A stretch of DNA of 16,141 bases from DATAFO01 sp046728935. Its GTDB lineage: Bacteria; Actinomycetota; Thermoleophilia; Solirubrobacterales; 70-9. This document shows, piece by piece, positions 12,307 to 16,141 of the stretch. The DNA lies in assembly GCA_046728935.1 (NCBI GenBank), contig JBKPFS010000012.1, forward strand, positions 1 through 16,141, read 5' to 3'. A model generated the notes under the pieces. The model had not been told where the DNA came from, made no database searches, and saw nothing but the letters and a program-made list of their open reading frames with translations. A program made the position numbers and the translations under genes. Position 1 is the first letter of the stretch. Every line of letters begins with the position of its first letter.

Positions 12307-13254
12307 TCAGACCGCGATCACCAGACGGCCGTCCTCCTCCTCCACGGCCGTCCCGAACTCGCGGCACGCGGTCCGAAGCCGGCGCGCGATCCACGTCCAA
12401 TCGTCGCCGCCGGCGACGCGGGTGTGGCAGTACTCGAGCTTCAGGGGCAGCGCCTCGATCCTTGCGACTCGCCCGAGATCGAGGTCGACGAACCAAAGCA
12501 GGCCGAGGTCGTTTCGAAGCCATTCGTCGACGCGGTAATCGTCAACGAAGTCGCCCAGGTCGAAGAGCACCGGTCCGTCCGTCCCGTGGAAGACGTGCGC
12601 GGAGTGGCCGGCGATCAGGGTCGCGCCAGCCTCGAGGAGGGCAGTGGCCGCCCGGCGGACGTACCGCGGAGGGGACGAGGTCATGTTCGGTCCCCAGTGC
12701 GGGAACGCCAGCACCGCCTCCGTGCCGTCGGCGTGCATGGCCTCGAGCAGCCAATCCGACGGCCTGCCGCGCGAGAGCTCGTCGAGTGCGATCCCCGGCC
12801 GCTCAGATCCGGCGGCGTATTCGACCGGATGGTCGGAGAAAGCCACGACCCGCAGCCGCTCGCCGCCGGCCTCGAGATCCACTGCGGCCCGCGCCTCGGC
12901 TTCCCGACTCCCGGCGCCCGCCCAGCGGATCCCCGCGGCGCGCAGGTACTCGAGGGTGTCGACGAGCGCTTCGGGCCCGTAATCGAGCGCATGGTTGTTC
13001 GCGAGGCCAACGCAGCTCACCCCGAGATGAGCGAGGGCGTCAACCGCGGCAGGCGGAGCGCGGAAGTGGAACACGCGTCCACGTGCCGGCGATCCCCGCT
13101 CCGAGATGCAGCACTCGAGGTTGACGATCACGAGATCCGCCGCGCGCGTCGCCTCGACGAGCTCGGGGGCGAACAGAGACTCGGGCGGGGCCTCGTCGAG
13201 CCGCTCACGGACGCCCCGGCCGATCATCGTGTCGCCCGCGAGCGCCAGCCTCAC
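12307..13254 (-). CDS. CapA-like metallophosphatase family protein (PGA_cap)
   Basis: 315 aa from GTG 13254. The order of motifs is that of the capsule/poly-gamma-glutamate CapA family, a calcineurin-like fold: LALAGDTMIGR (Asp8), VNLECCIS (Asn45, Glu47), GLANNHALDYG (Asn87, His88), AFPHWGPN (His186) and IAGHSAHVFHG (His217, His220). These residues would hold two metals. Unlike surface CapA proteins it has no signal peptide or membrane helix, so it is likely cytoplasmic; the role may be hydrolysis of a phosphate or peptide-like bond, not capsule making. No other capsule genes are near. The start is close to an AGGG only one base upstream, so translation may be weak or leaderless. It is divergent from the AraC gene. 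Confidence 0.9.
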   Translation of the reverse strand: MRLALAGDTMIGRGVRERLDEAPPESLFAPELVEATRAADLVIVNLECCISERGSPARGRVFHFRAPPAAVDALAHLGVSCVGLANNHALDYGPEALVDTLEYLRAAGIRWAGAGSREAEARAAVDLEAGGERLRVVAFSDHPVEYAAGSERPGIALDELSRGRPSDWLLEAMHADGTEAVLAFPHWGPNMTSSPPRYVRRAATALLEAGATLIAGHSAHVFHGTDGPVLFDLGDFVDDYRVDEWLRNDLGLLWFVDLDLGRVARIEALPLKLEYCHTRVAGGDDWTWIARRLRTACREFGTAVEEEDGRLVIAV

Positions 13255-13331
13255 GCCCTAACTGATAGCAACGCGAACGCCACCGCGGGCCCATCGAGAC
13301 GGCGGTCGTAGAAGCGGGCATCATCCGAGGC

Positions 13332-13769
13332 GTGACCGCCTCCCCTCTCGCCCGCCACCTGCTCCGCGCCCGCGACCTCATCGACGGGCATTACGCCGAG
13401 CCGCTCGACCTCGAGGCGCTGGCGCGCGCGGCCCACGTCTCGCCGCGGCACTTCAGCCGCAGCTTCCGACGCACCTTCGACGAGACCCCTCACCAGTACC
13501 TGCTGACGCGCCGCCTCGAGCGCGCCCGACATCTGCTGCGCACCACCGACCTCCAGGTCGGGGAGATCTGCCTCGAGGTCGGCTTTGCGAGCGTGGGCTC
13601 GTTCACGACCACGTTCAGACGTCGCGTCGGCGTCTCCCCGACCGCCTACCGGCGCGCAAACGGGGCTCCGTCGCCGGTCGACAGGATCCCGCTGTGCTTC
13701 GTGATGGCGTGGGCTCGCCATCCCGGAGTGGGCGCGTTTCGAGAAGACAGCGCGGCGCCTCGCGACTAG
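13332..13769 (+). CDS. AraC-family regulator (DNA-binding domain only)
   Basis: 145 aa from GTG 13332. Two helix-turn-helix motifs of the AraC/XylS type: LARAAHVSPRHFSRSFRR (30-47) and VGEICLEVGFASVGSFTTTF (76-95), followed by GVSPTAYRR. There is no N-terminal sensing domain; the short C-terminal extension (DRIPLCFVMAWARHPGVGAF) may take its place. Single-domain AraC proteins like this are often found next to a VOC-family gene in actinobacteria, as here, and probably regulate it. The VOC gene starts 42 nt downstream on the same strand. It is divergent from the CapA-like gene, with 77 bp between the two starts. Confidence 0.9.
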   Translation: MTASPLARHLLRARDLIDGHYAEPLDLEALARAAHVSPRHFSRSFRRTFDETPHQYLLTRRLERARHLLRTTDLQVGEICLEVGFASVGSFTTTFRRRVGVSPTAYRRANGAPSPVDRIPLCFVMAWARHPGVGAFREDSAAPRD

Positions 13770-13811
13770 TGTCGCCGCGAGAGTTCGATCGACGAGAAAG
13801 GAAGGAACGAG

Positions 13812-14249
13812 ATGCTCGAAGCGATGTCACACGTCGGCGTGTGGGTGCGCGACCAGGAGGAGGCGAAGACCTTCTACACCGAGAAGCTCGGCTTCGAGGT
13901 TCACGACGACGCGACCCTGGAGGACCTGGGCGGCTATCGCTGGCTCACGGTGGGGCCCTCGGACCAGCCCGATCTCAGCCTGATCCTCAGCCGTCCGGGG
14001 CCGCCGGCGATGGACGAGAGCACCGCCGAGCAGGTGCTGGAGCTGGTCGCGAAGGGCGCGATGGGCGGCGGCATCTTCCGCACCGAGGACTGCCGGGCGA
14101 CGTGCAAGGAGCTCGAGGGACGCGGCCTGGAGCTGGCGCAGCAGCCGGACGAGCGCTTCTACGGCATCGACGCGACCTTCCGCGACCCGTCGGGGAACCT
14201 GTGGCGCATCGTCCAGCCCCTCGAGTACGAGATCGATCAGCTCTCCTGA
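13812..14249 (+). CDS. VOC-family (glyoxalase/bleomycin-resistance fold) protein
   Basis: 145 aa, with ribosome site AAGGAAGGA 5 nt before ATG 13812. Two beta-alpha-beta-beta-beta modules: MSHVGVWVRDQEEAKTFYTE and KLGFEVHDD in the first, then RTEDCRATCKELEGRGLELA and ATFRDPSGNLWRIVQPLE in the second. Of the four metal ligands normal for the superfamily, His7 is present, but the final Glu position (usually xWELVQ) is Arg in LWRIVQ and the second module has no clear His. It may therefore use another metal set or bind a ligand without catalysis. Context: directly after an AraC regulator, before a peroxiredoxin. Likely detoxification or ligand sequestering; substrate unknown. Confidence 0.9.
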   Translation: MLEAMSHVGVWVRDQEEAKTFYTEKLGFEVHDDATLEDLGGYRWLTVGPSDQPDLSLILSRPGPPAMDESTAEQVLELVAKGAMGGGIFRTEDCRATCKELEGRGLELAQQPDERFYGIDATFRDPSGNLWRIVQPLEYEIDQLS

Positions 14250-14258
14250 CATGTGTCA
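14247..14258. promoter_or_regulatory. Small palindrome upstream of the peroxiredoxin gene
   Basis: TGACA-TG-TGTCA overlaps the VOC stop codon, 65 bp before the peroxiredoxin ATG. A -10-like TATCCT lies downstream near 14290. Weak support, positional only. Confidence 0.2.
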
Positions 14259-14323
14259 CCTCCTCCGGTCGCCAACACCGCCGCTGACTATCCTGAGAGG
14301 CACATCCCATCAGGAGGTTCGAG

Positions 14324-14980
14324 ATGGCTCTGCAGATTGGCGATACGGCACCGGACTTCGAGGCCGACTCCACGGAGGGGCGCATCAGCTTCCACGACTG
14401 GATCGGCGACTCGTGGGCGGTGCTGTTCTCCCACCCCAAGGACTTCACCCCGGTGTGCACCACCGAGCTCGGCTACATGGCCAACGTCAAGCCCGAGTTC
14501 GACCGCCGCGACGTGAAGATCGCCGGGCTCTCCGTCGACGTGACCAGCGACCACGAGGGCTGGGCGAAGGACATCGAGGAGACACAGGGGACCGCGCCCA
14601 ACTACCCGATCATCGCCGATTCGGACTTCAGCGTCTCGAAGCTCTACGGGATGCTCCCCGCGGACACGAGCGGCGACCCTGGGGAGCGGACGCCCGCCGA
14701 CAACCAGACGGTGCGCAACGTCTTCGTCATCGGCCCGGACAAGAAGATCAAGCTGATCCTCGTCTATCCGATGACGACCGGCCGCAACTTCGACGAGGTC
14801 TTGCGGGTGATCGACTCGCTGCAGCTGACGGCCAAGCACAAGGTTGCGACCCCGGTGAACTGGAAGGAGGGCGAGGACGTGATCATCGCGGGCTCGGTCT
14901 CCGACGAGGACGCGAAGGATCTGTTCGGCGAGTGGGAGGCGCCGAAGCCCTACATCCGCATCGTGCCGCAGCCGCGCTGA
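14324..14980 (+). CDS. 1-Cys peroxiredoxin (Prx6 type)
   Basis: 218 aa peroxidase reducing H2O2 and organic peroxides. The active site HPKDFTPVCTTELG contains peroxidatic Cys45, with Thr42 and Arg131 (NQTVRNVFVI) as its usual partners. Cys45 is the only cysteine in the protein, so there is no resolving Cys and an external thiol reductant is needed. The long C-terminal domain (about 160-218, TPVNWKEGEDVIIAGSVSDE to YIRIVPQP) is typical of the Prx6 subfamily. AGGAGG lies 6 nt before ATG 14324. It has its own 74-nt upstream space with a TGACA-TG-TGTCA palindrome (14247-14258). It is convergent with the cupin gene, only one base separating the two stop codons. Confidence 0.95.
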   Translation: MALQIGDTAPDFEADSTEGRISFHDWIGDSWAVLFSHPKDFTPVCTTELGYMANVKPEFDRRDVKIAGLSVDVTSDHEGWAKDIEETQGTAPNYPIIADSDFSVSKLYGMLPADTSGDPGERTPADNQTVRNVFVIGPDKKIKLILVYPMTTGRNFDEVLRVIDSLQLTAKHKVATPVNWKEGEDVIIAGSVSDEDAKDLFGEWEAPKPYIRIVPQPR

Positions 14981-14981
14981 C

Positions 14982-15811
14982 TCACCCGGGCGGCGGGTCC
15001 GAGACCCGGCGCAGGAAGTCGGCGAAGCCGCCGTCCGGGGCGTGAACGTTGAGGAACCGGGCCGCCCCGTCCCGGGTGTGGGCGAACGCGTGCCTGATTC
15101 CGCGCGGGATCGAGGCGAGCGTGTGCGCGCCCACCGGGTGGACCGAGTCCTCGACCGTCATCTCGAGCTCGCCCCGAGGACGTAGAAGGAGTCCACCTGG
15201 CGCTCATGGTGGTGCACGTCGGGGCCGGTGAACGGGCCGTCGATGATGAACTCGCTGAAGCACAGGTCGGGCAGGTCGCTCTTCAAGAAGATGACGCGGT
15301 TGCGCGACACCAGCCGCTCGCCCTCACCGGGGCCGCGGACGATCGCCTCGGAGGCCACTAATCCGCCATCCGGGGGCGGGTCGAAGCTGTCAAAGCCCGC
15401 CTCGCGCCCGTCGCGGGCAGCGCGCATGTACGCGGCGAATCCACCGTCCGGAGCGTGGAAGTTGAGAAAGCGCGCGTCGCCGTCACCGTCGTTCCGGAAC
15501 GAGTGGGTGACGTTGGGCGGCACCGCGACGAACCCGCCGGCAGGGACGCTGGACCGCTCGCCCTCGGGTCCCAGCGCGAAGTTGAGCACCCCGTCGAGGA
15601 TGAAGAAAGCGTCGGTGTGCTCGCGGTGGACGTGCGGGTCGGGTCCGCGCTCGCCCGGGCCGTAGCGCGATCGCGTGATCGAGATGTCCTGGAGGCCCGC
15701 GAGCAGGACCACCTCGCGACGCTCTCTGTCGGTGATCGTCTCGCCGTCGCCTGGGTGCAGAAGGACATCGTCCACGACGCGGTTGTATCGGAACCGTGCG
15801 CGCGCTTGCAT
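14982..15811 (-). pseudogene. Bicupin (two-domain cupin) gene with a single-base frameshift
   Basis: Read from ATG 15811, the first cupin domain has HVHREHTDAFFILDG (His60, His62, Asp67) and PPNVTHSFRN (His103), then ARFLNFHAPDGGFAAYM. The second begins HHHERQVDSFYVLG at about residue 200, and the frame then hits TGA at 15158. In the +1 frame the protein continues GELEMTVEDSVHPVGAHTLA, GIRHAFAHTRDGAARFLN, VHAPDGGFADFLRR and stops at TGA 14984-14982, an obvious internal repeat of domain one. One missing base, most simply an A in GAG at the GGGG run 15172-15175, restores 276 aa. Either a real inactivation or a sequence error. Bicupins of this kind are metal-dependent oxygenases or isomerases (quercetinase/pirin-like). 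It is divergent from arsR. Confidence 0.85.
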
Positions 15812-15827
15812 CGGCAATCGGATATAA

Positions 15828-15852
15828 AACCGATCGGTTAAATACCGATCGG
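15828..15852. promoter_or_regulatory. Tandem palindromic operator between cupin and arsR genes
   Basis: AACCGATCGGTT (15828-15839) is a perfect 12-bp palindrome; ACCGATCGG recurs at 15844-15852, its centre 15 bp away. A weaker half (AATCGGAT) lies at 15816-15823. The block is AT-rich (TATAAA, TTAAAT), overlapping plausible -10 elements for both divergent genes. A typical autoregulatory ArsR arrangement. Confidence 0.55.
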
Positions 15853-15866
15853 CCCTCCCCACGCCT

Positions 15867-16141
15867 TTGACCACCGTAGAGCTCGACCGGACCTTCGCAG
15901 CGCTCGCCGACCCAACGCGCCGAGAGATCCTCGCGCGGCTGCGGGCCGGGGAGGCGACCGTGACCGAGCTCGCCGAGCCGTTCAGCGTCAGCCTCCCGGC
16001 GATCTCCAAGCACCTCAAGGTGCTCGAGCGCGCGGGGCTGGTCGAGCGGGGTCGCGCCGCGCAGCGACGGCCGTGCCGGCTGCGGCCGGCGCCCCTGGCG
16101 GAGGCGCAGGGATGGCTGGCGGGCTACGAGCCGTTCTGGGA
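15867..16141 (+). CDS. ArsR-family regulator, 3' end outside window
   Basis: Read from TTG 15867: MTTVELDRTFAALADPTRRE, then ILARLRAGEATVTELAEPFS, VSLPAISKHLKVLERAGLVE, RGRAAQRRPCRL and an ending WLAGYEPFW, 91 codons before the window ends. The winged helix covers about 32-63. DPTRREIL and the SLPAISKHLKVLE recognition helix are typical of the ArsR group that usually stands in front of an AHSA1/SRPBCC gene. The CxxCxxC-type metal site of true arsenic sensors is absent (only Cys70), so a metal effector is unlikely. The frame has no ATG, so TTG is inferred from protein length and conserved N-terminus. It is divergent from the cupin gene and probably binds the palindromes between them. Confidence 0.85.
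   Translation, partial: MTTVELDRTFAALADPTRREILARLRAGEATVTELAEPFSVSLPAISKHLKVLERAGLVERGRAAQRRPCRLRPAPLAEAQGWLAGYEPFW

Noticed and set aside
11450..13311. Two long plus-strand open frames (362 and 464 codons) opposite DUF3224, ATL and CapA
   Set aside because: Composition is Arg/Pro/Ala-biased antisense reading of clear genes, common in GC-rich DNA; no domain recognised.
15812..16018. N-terminal extension of the cupin gene to 16018
   Set aside because: It overlaps arsR on the other strand and the tandem operators; the cupin starts naturally at ATG 15811.

Overview
The window is high-GC, densely packed bacterial DNA with frequent GTG/TTG starts, 4-8 nt gene overlaps and very short spacers. Together with the family mix (MMPL exporter, DUF202, DUF3224, AraC+VOC pair, ArsR of the AHSA1-associated type, MarR with a C-terminal Cys cluster) this points to an Actinomycetota chromosome. 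My guess is Thermoleophilia/Solirubrobacterales, but that is an inference from style, not from a marker gene. No rRNA, tRNA, CRISPR array, transposase or phage gene was seen.

Layout. (1) 1-2.5 kb, plus strand: C-terminal part of an MMPL/RND-type exporter, then an acetyl-CoA hydrolase/CoA-transferase. (2) 2.5-5.1 kb, small-gene region: a two-helix membrane protein, a decayed rhodanese remnant, an unlisted 51-aa Arg-rich protein, a small exported protein, an alpha/beta hydrolase, and an 81-aa membrane protein whose tail is a paralogue of the 51-aa protein. (3) 5.1-7.8 kb, minus strand: DUF202 membrane protein, a 119-bp near-perfect palindromic element, a crotonase, an exported acidic-tailed protein with a dockerin-like loop, an SRPBCC protein, and a 44-aa Gly-tailed membrane peptide with its own RBS and terminator. 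(4) 7.9-11.9 kb, minus strand: a tight five-gene run DUF3224 - marR - PLP decarboxylase - aldo/keto reductase - sixA, headed by a 21-bp palindrome that is a good candidate MarR operator. (5) 11.9-13.3 kb, minus strand: a CapA-like metallophosphatase and an alkyltransferase-like (ATL) DNA-damage protein. (6) 13.3-15 kb, plus strand: AraC regulator, VOC protein and a 1-Cys peroxiredoxin. (7) 15-16.1 kb: a bicupin gene broken by a one-base frameshift, divergent from an ArsR regulator, with tandem palindromic operators between them.

Functionally the window is a set of small, locally regulated stress and metabolic modules (redox: peroxiredoxin, AKR, cupin, VOC; DNA damage: ATL; CoA metabolism: CoA-transferase, crotonase) rather than one pathway. 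I did not find a clearly new multi-gene system. The most unusual items are the 119-bp palindromic element, the pair of Arg-rich mini-proteins, the MarR operon with its palindrome, and the dockerin-like loop in a small exported protein.
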